Source of the DNA: Candidatus Sumerlaeota bacterium
Lineage (GTDB): Bacteria > Sumerlaeota > Sumerlaeia > UBA8349
Direction of reading: 5' to 3'
Assembly: GCA_016931035.1 (NCBI GenBank)
Contig: JAFGFN010000182.1
Location: forward strand, 1-39,581
DNA: 39,581 bases
The translations under genes and the position numbers were made by a program. Shown in pieces: positions 17,500-25,245 of this stretch. Within the stretch, counting starts at the first letter, position 1, and the number at the start of each line of letters is the position of its first letter. The notes under the pieces are model-generated. The model saw only the letters and a program-made list of their open reading frames with translations, did not search any database and had not been told where the DNA came from.

Positions 17500-17790
17500 G
17501 GAGTTTCGTAGTCTGCACCAGTAGAAGTGGGTTGTATCCGGTCGCGGTTCGCAACGGCCCGCTCCGGCTCATCTGTTGCTCACCTTCCGAAGGCACACCG
17601 CGCAATTCGGTGAGGGCAATATCGCGGAGGTGGGTATGGCCAACCCAGAGAATGAACGTGGTATGTCGTCCCTTTGAAGGGGAGTCCGAGAGCCTCTTGT
17701 GCGGACAGGAATCTGGGACCCTCCGCCTTCTTGGGTGTGTGAATGATAGTGGAATTGCTGGACATCGAGACAGTCCTTTTCCAGGAGGTA
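17500..17790. other. unassigned, non-repetitive leader region before the SIR2 gene
   Basis: About 290 bases between the repeat mosaic and the SIR2 start contain no convincing gene. Short frames on both strands exist but have no recognisable product. Several nested complementary segments are visible, such as CCCTT-TG-AAGGG, GTCCG...CGGAC and an outer GTCCC...GGGAC around 17667-17720. The stretch could be a structured leader RNA or the remnant of an older gene. AGGAGGT at 17783-17789 is the ribosome-binding site of the next gene. Confidence 0.35.
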
Positions 17791-17794
17791 CCGG

Positions 17795-19159
17795 ATGAAG
17801 AATAGTTCGACCGTCCGTCCAGCCATTCCACATTCCCTCAGAGAGGCGATCAGGCATCAATCTCTTGTGCTGTTTGTCGGATCAGGAATCTCAAGAAGCG
17901 CACGCGGCCCCACCTGGAAGGAGTTGCTGGAGGGACTTCTTGAGAGATTAAAGGAAGAATGCGTTGACGTAGAGCATGAATCGCAGGTGCGTGATCTTCT
18001 GAACAGTGATACGAGCGGTCTCCTCTGGGCTGCTGAGTACCTCCAAGACAAGGGAAGCGAATTCGTGCAGCCCTACATGCAGGATATCTGTGACAGACTG
18101 ATGCCAAAGACCGTTCACGACATCATCGCAAAGCTGCCGTGCCGTGGGATCGTCACGACCAATTACGATAGCCTTATCGAGGATGCACTGATGAGGGAAC
18201 GAGGGCATGTCAAAGTTGTGCTGCCCGACAACCGGGAAACGCTAGCGACACTGGACGATCGGTCACCTTGGGTGCTGAAGTTGCACGGGACATACGAGAC
18301 ACGAAGAGGGCAAACACTCTCGATCGGAGACTACGAGCGCTTGCTCTGCGATTCGGCTGTGACGGCAACGATTTCCCGGTTGTTCCAGCAATACACGTTT
18401 CTCTTTCTCGGCTTTGGCATGAGAGATCCGGATACCCTTCACCAACTTGCTCGTCTCAACATTCTGTTCCAGGGTGCTCACCGTATGCACTTTGCCCTCG
18501 TTGAGAACCAGTCGGTCAATCAAGTTCAAGAGCATGTGCTTCGCAAGGTCTATGGTGTGTTTACTCTCCGCTATATGGCTTCGGGTGAGCATCATCCCGA
18601 AATCGCCTCGTTTCTCCGAGAACTCAGCGAAGGTGCGACTTCTGAGCCCTCGTGGAGGATTGCTAAGATCGTCTTCCTTGTCCCGAACTACCTTAGTGGG
18701 GAGAGGGCTGAGCCATCTCTTCTTGTCGTGGACCACTATCCGCAATGCCTTGAGGCCCTCCTATCACGCGATTCCGCATTGCTCTTCCCATCGATCACGG
18801 ATACCGGCGAGTCTCAGGATGGCCTCTTTGAACGTGGCTATCAGTACCTTCGGGCTCACCGTATTCCGCTCGAACGCGAAGGTGTTCGCCTTGTTCTCGA
18901 TCCAGCCCCCTTTCGAAGCAAGAAACTCTCCGAACACTATGGCTGCGCCGTCGACCACGTGTTTCGCTTTGCCTTCGTCAACCTTCCTTCGGAGTTTCTT
19001 TCAGGTGTCGAAAAGTCTCTCGAGATTGGTGGCCAAGGTTACCGGTGGTGCCGATTCTCAGATTTACTAGCCCACGAGCCCACAGTACAACAGAATGGAG
19101 ATGTTCTTGATGAAATCAGGAAGCGATATGCCGAGGAATTGGGCGCGTCGGCGATTTAA
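17795..19159 (+). CDS. SIR2-domain protein with unassigned C-terminal domain (candidate defence gene)
   Basis: The 454-residue protein has an N-terminal SIR2-like NAD-binding domain (residues about 10-270). The motifs are VLFVGSGISRS (Gly-rich loop), RGIVTTNYDSLIEDA (catalytic-type Asn/Asp), VLKLHGTYE (the His of the LHG motif) and LFLGFGMRDPD. SIR2 domains of this class cleave NAD in several phage-defence systems. Residues about 290-450 (VFLVPNYLSG... RFAFVNLPSEFL... YRWCRFSDLLAHE) have a pattern that vaguely recalls a Nudix-like fold, but there is no Nudix box; this is weak inference. No partner gene is adjacent. GC content is clearly lower than in the neighbours and repeats lie on both sides, which suggests acquisition. 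The ribosome-binding site AGGAGGT is strong. Confidence 0.85.
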   Translation: MKNSSTVRPAIPHSLREAIRHQSLVLFVGSGISRSARGPTWKELLEGLLERLKEECVDVEHESQVRDLLNSDTSGLLWAAEYLQDKGSEFVQPYMQDICDRLMPKTVHDIIAKLPCRGIVTTNYDSLIEDALMRERGHVKVVLPDNRETLATLDDRSPWVLKLHGTYETRRGQTLSIGDYERLLCDSAVTATISRLFQQYTFLFLGFGMRDPDTLHQLARLNILFQGAHRMHFALVENQSVNQVQEHVLRKVYGVFTLRYMASGEHHPEIASFLRELSEGATSEPSWRIAKIVFLVPNYLSGERAEPSLLVVDHYPQCLEALLSRDSALLFPSITDTGESQDGLFERGYQYLRAHRIPLEREGVRLVLDPAPFRSKKLSEHYGCAVDHVFRFAFVNLPSEFLSGVEKSLEIGGQGYRWCRFSDLLAHEPTVQQNGDVLDEIRKRYAEELGASAI

Positions 19160-19303
19160 GGACCTTAGCTGCTGAGTGTGCGCAGTCTTCCTGTGTCAAG
19201 ATCAAGATTGGAACTCCGGGTGGGCAGCATAGAATCCGATCACCCAAGCTCAAGCCCGAATCACTCGACGGATCGCGACGACATCACGGTAGGAACGGCA
19301 GGG

Positions 19304-19354
19304 TTTAGGCTGTAGGCGTTAGGCTGTAGACAGTAGGCAGAGAACAGAGAGCAG
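19304..19354. repeat. degenerate heptamer tract at the rimO 3' end
   Basis: Seven-base units read TTTAGGC TGTAGGC GTTAGGC TGTAGAC AGTAGGC AGAGAAC AGAGAGC AGTCAAC. The tract runs into the rimO stop codon (19355-19357). It is a diverged relative of the CAGTAGG array at 35370-35579. Confidence 0.75.
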
Positions 19355-21181
19355 TCAACGAGGGCCCTTGGGCGTTGTATCCGCGATTTCTCCCACCAAA
19401 TCATAAACCTCGGAATCCGTGATGCGGACGGTCGCGAAGTCGCCGGGCTTTAGGCCCTCGGTCGGGCGCTGCGAAGAAGCATCGCTCGGGACGACGTGGA
19501 TCAGGCCGTCGATCTCGGGCGCTTCGCGGTAAGAACGGCAGTAGGCAGTAGACAGTAGGCAGTAGTCAGAGGGCCCTTCGGGCCCGGGAGACCCGTTGGG
19601 TCGGGGCGGTCCGGCGGAATCTGCGGACCCGTTGGGACTGGGCGAGTCAGCGGAGTCGGTCGAGTCTACAGACTCGGGCGAGTCCACGGACTCGACCAAG
19701 ACGCGGAGGGTGCGGCCGACTTGGCGGGACTGGATGTCGGCCGTGATGCGGGCTTGGGTCTGCATCAGGCGGTCGAGGCGGCGTTCGGCCTTTTTGCGCG
19801 ACGGGCGTCCCTTCATCGCGGCGGCGTCGGTGCCTTCCTCGGGCGAATAGACGAATCCCCCCAACCAGTCGAATCCGATCCGCTCGACGCCGTCGAGGAG
19901 GCGGTCGAACGCGTCGTCGGTCTCGCCGGGGAAGCCGACGACGATGCTGGTGCGGAGCGCGACGTCGGGCACGGCGCGGCGCAGGGCGTCGATCTTGGGG
20001 AGGATGCGGTCCTCGGCGTCGGGTCGCCGCATGGCGCGCAGAATCGCGGGGTCGAGATGTTGGAGCGGGATGTCGAGGTATTTGCAGATCTTGTCTTCGC
20101 GTGCGAAGACCTCGATGAAGCGGGGCGTGAGGCCAGCGGGATAGAGATAGAGTAGCCGAATCCAGAAGTCGCCCTCGATGCGGCACAGGTCCCCGAGAAG
20201 ATCGGGGAGGTCGTACGGGGCCGATCCTTCCGATCGGGGCGATCCAGGGGATCGGGGGGACGAAGTGGACTGGAGGGCCGGGTTGTCACGGTTCCCGCGA
20301 ACGGCGGCAGGAACCGCGCCAACCCTCGATATGTTCTTGCCCCGCTTACCCCGCGCTGAAGCACGGGGCAAAGGAGGAGCCTGCTGAAGCAGGCTGACTT
20401 GAAGCGCCTGGTCGGCGTCAACCGCGGACGAGGAAGAGGGAGAAACAGAGGGAGCGGGGACTAGAGAGGGGCGAGGGGGAGTGTACAGAGTGGACTGGGT
20501 GGAGCGGGCGGACGAAGAGTAGAGATCGCGTCCGTAGGGTGCGAGGTCCTGGGCGATGAGGGAAATCTCCTTGACGCCGCGCGAGACGAGGTCGCGCGCT
20601 TCGTCGAGGATAATCCCCTTCGGGACGCTGGCGTAAGGGCCTTTCATGAGCGGGATGGCGCAGAACGAACAGGTGTGGTCGCAGCCGTCGGCGATCTTGA
20701 CGTAGGCCCGCCACGGGGCGTCGAGCCGTTTGCGCGGCACGGGGCGGACGACGCGGCTCGAGGGGGAGGCGGCGATGATCGAGAGGCCGGGCGCGCCTTC
20801 TTCGTCGGGCGCATAGTCGGGGTCGCCGACCTGCTCGACCAGGTCGGCCAGGTCGTCGGGATCGCCCACTCCGGCGAACGCGTCGACATCGGGGAGTTCG
20901 GGTCGCATCTCTTCGCCCCAGCGTTGCGACAGGCAGCCGACCATGACGAGGCGGCGGGGATTGCCCAGGCGGCGCTTGGTCTCGACGTAGCCCAGGAGGG
21001 TGGCGACCGATTGTTCGCGCGCGGCCTCGATGAAGCCGCAGGTGAAGAGGACGAGGACGTCGATCGCGTCGTGCGCGCCTTCGCCCGCCACTAGGTGGCC
21101 GCGGGCTTCGAGCGCGCCGGCCAGGTATTCGGCGTCCACCGAGTTCTTGTCGCATCCGAGGGTCACGATTCCGATCTTCAT
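19355..21181 (-). CDS. rimO: ribosomal protein S12 methylthiotransferase RimO, with two repeat-derived insertions
   Basis: RimO is a radical-SAM enzyme with two iron-sulfur clusters that methylthiolates an Asp of ribosomal protein S12. The N-terminal cluster uses Cys10, Cys48 and Cys83 (TLGCDKNSVD, LFTCGFIEAAREQS, VGCLSQR). The radical-SAM motif is Cys167-x3-Cys171-x2-Cys174 in DGCDHTCSFCAIP. CKYLDIPLQH, VVGFPGETD, FVYSPEEGT and a C-terminal TRAM domain complete the family pattern. The protein is 608 residues against the usual 430-450. The excess is two low-complexity blocks, residues about 222-322 and 498-549, built from intergenic repeats; every expected conserved segment is kept on either side. 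The gene may therefore still work, with disordered loops. Confidence 0.95.
   Translation of the reverse strand: MKIGIVTLGCDKNSVDAEYLAGALEARGHLVAGEGAHDAIDVLVLFTCGFIEAAREQSVATLLGYVETKRRLGNPRRLVMVGCLSQRWGEEMRPELPDVDAFAGVGDPDDLADLVEQVGDPDYAPDEEGAPGLSIIAASPSSRVVRPVPRKRLDAPWRAYVKIADGCDHTCSFCAIPLMKGPYASVPKGIILDEARDLVSRGVKEISLIAQDLAPYGRDLYSSSARSTQSTLYTPPRPSLVPAPSVSPSSSSAVDADQALQVSLLQQAPPLPRASARGKRGKNISRVGAVPAAVRGNRDNPALQSTSSPRSPGSPRSEGSAPYDLPDLLGDLCRIEGDFWIRLLYLYPAGLTPRFIEVFAREDKICKYLDIPLQHLDPAILRAMRRPDAEDRILPKIDALRRAVPDVALRTSIVVGFPGETDDAFDRLLDGVERIGFDWLGGFVYSPEEGTDAAAMKGRPSRKKAERRLDRLMQTQARITADIQSRQVGRTLRVLVESVDSPESVDSTDSADSPSPNGSADSAGPPRPNGSPGPEGPSDYCLLSTAYCRSYREAPEIDGLIHVVPSDASSQRPTEGLKPGDFATVRITDSEVYDLVGEIADTTPKGPR
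19535..19690. repeat. repeat insertion 2 inside rimO (TRAM domain)
   Basis: This block encodes the extra residues between RVLVESVD and REAPEIDGLIHV. Part consists of nonamers with a GAGTC/GACTC core (GGCGAGTCA GCGGAGTCG GTCGAGTCT ACAGACTCG GGCGAGTCC ACGGACTCG). Near 19538-19565 a few CAGTAGG/CAGTAGA heptamers encode CLLSTAYC. Both kinds of unit are found elsewhere as intergenic DNA. Confidence 0.8.
20216..20518. repeat. repeat insertion 1 inside rimO (radical-SAM domain)
   Basis: About 300 bases separate the conserved YGRDLY and YDLPDLLGDL segments. Two nonamer tracts (CCGATCCTT CCGATCGGG GCGATCCAG GGGATCGGG on one side; GTGTACAGA GTGGACTGG GTGGAGCGG on the other) enclose hairpin units. The hairpins include CCCCGCGCTGAAGCACGGGG and AGCCTGCT-GA-AGCAGGCT (20349-20396), which match the loop style of the intergenic hairpins. 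Confidence 0.8.
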
Positions 21182-21210
21182 ATCGCCCGAGTCATAGCAC
21201 AGAGAAAGAA

Positions 21211-21288
21211 AAGGATGAAGGATGAAGGAGGAGGGATGAAGTAGGAACCCGCCTTCGCACGGCTACGGCGGGTTCCTACTTCATCCTT
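21211..21288. repeat. heptamer tract fused to a 20-bp perfect inverted repeat
   Basis: AAGGATGAAGGATGAAG units (the reverse complement of the CTTCATC heptamer) lead into a perfect inverted repeat, with arms 21234-21253 and 21267-21286 and a 13-base loop. It sits in the divergent region between rimO and the nucleotidyltransferase. The lack of a T-run and its placement upstream of both genes argue against a terminator. Confidence 0.8.
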
Positions 21289-21458
21289 CTGATGACTGCC
21301 TGATTGCCATTGCATATGAAGGGGGCGTTTGGTAACAAAGGGGCGTCTGTAAAGACACCAAGCCGATACGGGGGGCTATGCCCCTTCCGTTCCGGGGATT
21401 TCGCAGACGCGCGGCTTGCCCGCCTCTGGCGCGGCTCGGCCGCGCGGGACAGACCGAT

Positions 21459-22172
21459 ATGAAAGCCGTCATCCTGGCCGCGGGCCAAGGCAAGAGGCTC
21501 TTGCCGCTGACCGACAACCGCCCGAAGTGCCTGCTCCCGCTGGGAGAGTCCACTTTCATCGAGTTTCAACTGGATTCGCTGCGGCGCGCCGGGGTTGGCG
21601 AGGTCGCCATCGTCACGGGGTACTGCGCCGACCAGGTGCGGGGGCATTGCGGCTCGTCGTGCACGTACTTTCAGAACAACGAGTTCGATTCGACCAACAG
21701 CCTCTATTCGTTCATGCTGGCCGCGGAATTCGCGCGCGAGGGGTGTTTGGTGCTCAATTCGGACGTGGTGTTCCATCCCGAGATTCTGCGGCGGCTTCTC
21801 GACGCGCCGACGGGCAACACCCTCCTGGTGGATTTCGCCGCGACCCTGGCGGAAGAAGAGATGAAGGTGGTCTGCGACGGCCAGAGCCGCATCACGGCGA
21901 TTTCCAAGAGCATTCCCGCCGCCGAAGCCGACGGAGAGAACCTGGGCATGATCCGGATGGACGCCACGGGCGCCCAGGCCGTCCTGGGGGCCGCGCACGA
22001 GGCCGCACGGGCGGGCGAACGCCGCCTCTGGGCCCCTCAGGGGGTGGCGCGGGTGCTCGACACGGTGCCGTTCTACGCTCTTGGGATCGAGGGTCTGCCC
22101 TGGACCGAGGTCGATTTCCCCGACGATCTGACCCACGCGCAGGAAGACGTTTATCCTCTCTGTTGTCCCTGA
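21459..22172 (+). CDS. sugar-phosphate nucleotidyltransferase (NTP_transferase family)
   Basis: The 237-residue enzyme begins MKAVILAAGQGKRLLPLTD, the nucleotide-binding signature of the family, followed by RPKCLLPLGES with its substrate Lys. The middle has FNNEFDST-type residues (FQNNEFDSTNSLYSFM) and the metal-binding LNSDVVFH (Asp). The DFPDDLTHAQEDVYP end carries the second acidic pair. This layout resembles the short CTP/choline- or aminoethylphosphonate-type cytidylyltransferases and short sugar NTP transferases, so it likely supplies an activated head group for the envelope glycan genes around it. The frame is open 27 codons upstream; the conserved start sets the ATG at 21459. Confidence 0.88.
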   Translation: MKAVILAAGQGKRLLPLTDNRPKCLLPLGESTFIEFQLDSLRRAGVGEVAIVTGYCADQVRGHCGSSCTYFQNNEFDSTNSLYSFMLAAEFAREGCLVLNSDVVFHPEILRRLLDAPTGNTLLVDFAATLAEEEMKVVCDGQSRITAISKSIPAAEADGENLGMIRMDATGAQAVLGAAHEAARAGERRLWAPQGVARVLDTVPFYALGIEGLPWTEVDFPDDLTHAQEDVYPLCCP

Positions 22173-22185
22173 TTGAGTTTTCACA

Positions 22186-22213
22186 GGTTACGGGTTGAAG
22201 GCTACGGGTTAGG
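22186..22213. repeat. heptamer tract, unit GGNTACG/GGTTNNN
   Basis: Four exact seven-base steps read GGTTACG GGTTGAA GGCTACG GGTTAGG. It lies 14 bases after the nucleotidyltransferase stop, at the start of the 387-base gap 22173-22559. Confidence 0.65.
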
Positions 22214-22264
22214 GCGGCGAGGGCGACCCGGATGGGGTATCTGTCTGGCGTTCTCAGCTCCAGA

Positions 22265-22490
22265 AGCCCGCGCGAAGCGGGTGGAACAAGAGCAGCCACG
22301 GGCGTGAGCCCGTGGTGCGGGGTGCACCGCAGTTTGAGCCCCCGTTAGGGGGCGGCATACCAGTCCCTTCTTCCCGTTCCGCAATCCCCCTATGCCGCCC
22401 GCTACGCGGGCTCTTCAAATGCTGTGTTGCGTTTCTCCCCACGGGCTCACGCCCGTGGCTATTCTTATGGCGTCCGCCCGAGGCGGACTC
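22265..22490. repeat. hairpin cluster with inverted copies of one unit
   Basis: A unit AGCCACGGGC-GTGA-GCCCGTGG (22294-22315) and its reverse complement CCACGGGC-TCAC-GCCCGTGGCT (22439-22460) face each other. Between and beside them are GCCCCC-GTTA-GGGGGC (near 22337), GCCCGC-TAC-GCGGGC (near 22396) and GTCCGCC-CGA-GGCGGAC (22472-22488). The gap has no gene. Confidence 0.8.
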
Positions 22491-22559
22491 AAGAAGCGCC
22501 TTTCTCGAATCGCTCAAGACGTGTCGATACCGCGGAACAGACAACTGGGAGGGTTTCCC

Positions 22560-24116
22560 CTACGCCGGGTTTTTGCGGGTGCGAAGGCGGGCGAGAAGGC
22601 GGAGGACGAGGCGCCCGGCGGCCGATCCGCCGCGCGCGGCCCAGCGTCCCCCCCTGAGACACCGGCGACCCCACTTGAGACTGGAGTCTTTGAAGGATTT
22701 CAACGTCCGGTACCAGAGCTTGGATCGGATCGCCTGAAGATCGACAATCGCCCGGCGCATCTCGAAGAGATCGGGGGACGCCGAGATCGTGGCGGCTTCC
22801 TGAAGCGGGTTCAGCGCCACCTCGGTGAGGTTGACCGTCTCGGGGTTCCGGCGGAGTTTTTCCGCGTTGTCGGGGGCGAACGACGGCGCGTGCGCCCACT
22901 CGCGAACGGGCGCGACCACGTGGCCGGGCGAGAATGTCTCGAGCGCAAAGGTTCGGGCGCGTTCGCCGATCTTGTGGCACTGCTCGGGGGCCTGGACCAT
23001 GCTCAAGATGCCGTGGGCGACCTCGAGCGGATCGTTCGGCGGGCAGACGACGCCGCAGTGGGCTTCGTCGATACTTCGGCTCACTTCGGAGCCGAAGGTC
23101 GTCAGAACGGGCAGCCCCGCCGCCATCATGTTGTTCAGCCGGTTGCGCGCGCCGAAGAACGTCTCGTAGTTCGGCTCGTCGATATTGAGGCCCAGGTCGG
23201 CTTCGTGGTAGAGGGCGATCAGGTCTTCGGCCGGAATCCAACCGAGAAGATGATAGCGGTCGCGATGGGGCGACTCGTCCACGAGGCGGCGGAACGTCTC
23301 GTAGGTCTCGGTGTTGTAGCCCGCGATGGCGCCGCCGGTCGAGACGTAGTGCACGTAGCGGCTCGCGGCCATCGCTTTTTCGATGCAGGCGAACAGGAAC
23401 TCCGGGTCGGTCCAGTAGTTGTATCCCCCGCTCCAGAGAACGATGAACGCGTCGGACGGCACGATCTTGCCGCGCAGGAGGGGGCGCGCGTCGGGTGGGA
23501 GGGGGACGGCGAAGACGGGATGGTAGGCGTTGGGGATGTGGTGAACGAAGTGGTAGTGAAACGTGTGGCGGTTGAGTCGTCCGACCGAGGCCATCTCGCC
23601 CAGGAGCGCGTGGAGTTGCGGGCGCGAGACGGTCGAGAGTTTGTCCGCTCTTCGGGCGACGAGCGCTTCGCGGCGCCACGCGTCGAGCAGGAGCGCGTCG
23701 TCGCCCGTTCGGGCCGCCTGCCCTTGCTTCTCGGCCATTTCGTACCCGTTGAGGTCGGCCCAGAGCGGGACGCAGACGGGCAGGCGCGCGGCGGCCCAAG
23801 CGGCGAGGACGTTGACCGCGACGATGCCGTCCGGGGCGAGGGACCGCGCCACTTGGGTCAGGGCGAGATGGATGAAATCGAAGTCGGAGTTGGTGAACGC
23901 CTGATACTCGAAGCCTTCGAACGAACGCCGGACCAGCGCGGCCTTGTGCATGTCGGGTTCGTCGGGGTCGTAGATCGGGAGGGTGACGAGGCGGACCGTG
24001 TGGCCGTCGTCGATCAACGGTTTGGCGAAATACCACGTGCGCAGACACTGGCCCCCGAAGTGGCGCACTCCTTGCTCGAGCAGCGGTCCCAGACCGACGA
24101 CGAGAAGCTTGGCCAT
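22560..24116 (-). CDS. family 4-type glycosyltransferase
   Basis: The 518-residue protein starts AKLLVVGLGPLLEQGVRHFGG, a Rossmann strand and loop. It then has a GT-B layout, with a central VLWSGGYNYWTDPEFLFACIEKA and RYHLLGWIPAEDLIALYHEADLGLNIDEPNYETFFGARNRLNNMMAAGLPVLTT in the donor-binding half. The acidic DEPNYE and RNRLNNMMAAG correspond to the family's ExxxxxxE-like region. About 120 C-terminal residues are a helical, basic tail that could attach to the membrane. The AAGGAG ribosome-binding site lies 12 bases before ATG 24116. The acceptor is unknown; it probably belongs with the other surface-glycan genes of the window. Confidence 0.87.
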   Translation of the reverse strand: MAKLLVVGLGPLLEQGVRHFGGQCLRTWYFAKPLIDDGHTVRLVTLPIYDPDEPDMHKAALVRRSFEGFEYQAFTNSDFDFIHLALTQVARSLAPDGIVAVNVLAAWAAARLPVCVPLWADLNGYEMAEKQGQAARTGDDALLLDAWRREALVARRADKLSTVSRPQLHALLGEMASVGRLNRHTFHYHFVHHIPNAYHPVFAVPLPPDARPLLRGKIVPSDAFIVLWSGGYNYWTDPEFLFACIEKAMAASRYVHYVSTGGAIAGYNTETYETFRRLVDESPHRDRYHLLGWIPAEDLIALYHEADLGLNIDEPNYETFFGARNRLNNMMAAGLPVLTTFGSEVSRSIDEAHCGVVCPPNDPLEVAHGILSMVQAPEQCHKIGERARTFALETFSPGHVVAPVREWAHAPSFAPDNAEKLRRNPETVNLTEVALNPLQEAATISASPDLFEMRRAIVDLQAIRSKLWYRTLKSFKDSSLKWGRRCLRGGRWAARGGSAAGRLVLRLLARLRTRKNPA

Positions 24117-24281
24117 GCGCGACCGGTCTCCTTGCGGGGGTTAGGGGGACAGGGCAAAACGCGGGCGGGTGCAGACGCGCCGGGGCGCCGATCCGAGGGC
24201 GCTCGACGCTTCCCCGCGTCATTACAGACGATCGCCCGACGAGTCTCAAGCAAAATCCCGCGGGAAGAGTGGAGGCTATCC

Positions 24282-24344
24282 AAAAGAAAAACCGGATCCG
24301 AGAGCGGCTTCCCCGAAGGGGAGTGACTGCCGCACCCGAATCCG
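24282..24344 (-). terminator. Rho-independent terminator of the first LamG gene
   Basis: On the minus strand a long imperfect stem (CCGGATTCGGGTGCGGC with GCCGCTCTCGGATCCGG) encloses an inner CCCC-TTCG-GGGG hairpin and is followed by TTTTTCTTTT. It starts 44 bases after the stop codon. Confidence 0.88.
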
Positions 24345-24387
24345 GCGATTGACTTCCTATCCGGAAAACCCGGAAAAAAACAAGGGA

Positions 24388-25245
24388 CTAGTTGAAGATC
24401 TCCCAATGCTGGACGCCCGCATCGTTGGGCGGAGTCGGCGTCGGCGCGACGTACATCGTCTGAACCTCGGCCTCGGTCAACACGCCGCTGTAGATGCGCA
24501 CGTCGTCGAGCGACCCCTCAAACGACGCGTCATGAGCCCAAGCGTCGCCGATGAGGAGCGGTACGTTGCCCGTATCGTCGATATTGGCACACGCATCGTC
24601 CCACGCATTGCCGTAGGAGCCGCCCATCGCCGTCGTTACTGAAAGGCCGTTCACGTAGATTCGTATCTCCTTGAGACTCCTGTCGAGAATCGTAACCACG
24701 TGATTCCAGTCCCCGCCTTTGAGGTCGTAGGTGCCCGCAACAGTGAAGGGAACCTGGTATTGGATCTTCACGCTCGTGGCCGTGGAGTCATCGTCAACCT
24801 CGAGACGAATGTCGCTGGCCTTGCTGTACACGCGATAGCGAGAGCCCTGGCTGCCCGGATAGTCTCCCGCCGTGACGGTGCCTTTCATCAGATAGACAAA
24901 GTCGGCCCCGGGGTCGACGGTCGTCTTCATCAGGAAAGAAATCGAGACGCTGCCCGTACCCACGTTGAGTCCCGCGATGTCGGGCGCGGTGAGGTAAGTG
25001 GCCCCACCCCCCGCGAAATCCAGACTGCCCGGACCCGCGCCGTAAAGACCCGCGGCGAAGTCGGTGCTCCACGTCGCGCCCGTGATCGTCGCATTGTTGC
25101 TGTTGACCTCGTCGGCAGTCGTCGTCCCCGTGCCCTCGCTGAACATATAGTGCGCCTCCAGAGTGGCCATCTGGGCGGAAACGCTTGTGGCGACCCCGAC
25201 CAGAAGCAGGGCCATCAAAAAACATAAGGTAGTTCTCTTGTACAT
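24388..25245 (-). CDS. secreted LamG-domain protein A, ends GVQHWEIFN
   Basis: The 285-residue product has a signal peptide (MYKRTTLCFLMALLL... SVSAQ, cleavage near residue 25) and one LamG/concanavalin-A-like domain over the rest. Family segments seen are LEAHYMFSEGTG, the VSISFLMKT strand, WNHVVTILDRSLKEIRIYVNG and GSLDDVRIYSGVLTEAEVQTMY. Such domains bind carbohydrate or protein outside the cell. A Pro/Thr linker then leads to the terminal GVQHWEIFN, which recurs in two other secreted proteins here. ATG at 25245 follows GAGGGGAAT and starts the same MxKRTT as the paralogue. The gene is monocistronic, with its own promoter and terminator. Confidence 0.9.
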   Translation of the reverse strand: MYKRTTLCFLMALLLVGVATSVSAQMATLEAHYMFSEGTGTTTADEVNSNNATITGATWSTDFAAGLYGAGPGSLDFAGGGATYLTAPDIAGLNVGTGSVSISFLMKTTVDPGADFVYLMKGTVTAGDYPGSQGSRYRVYSKASDIRLEVDDDSTATSVKIQYQVPFTVAGTYDLKGGDWNHVVTILDRSLKEIRIYVNGLSVTTAMGGSYGNAWDDACANIDDTGNVPLLIGDAWAHDASFEGSLDDVRIYSGVLTEAEVQTMYVAPTPTPPNDAGVQHWEIFN

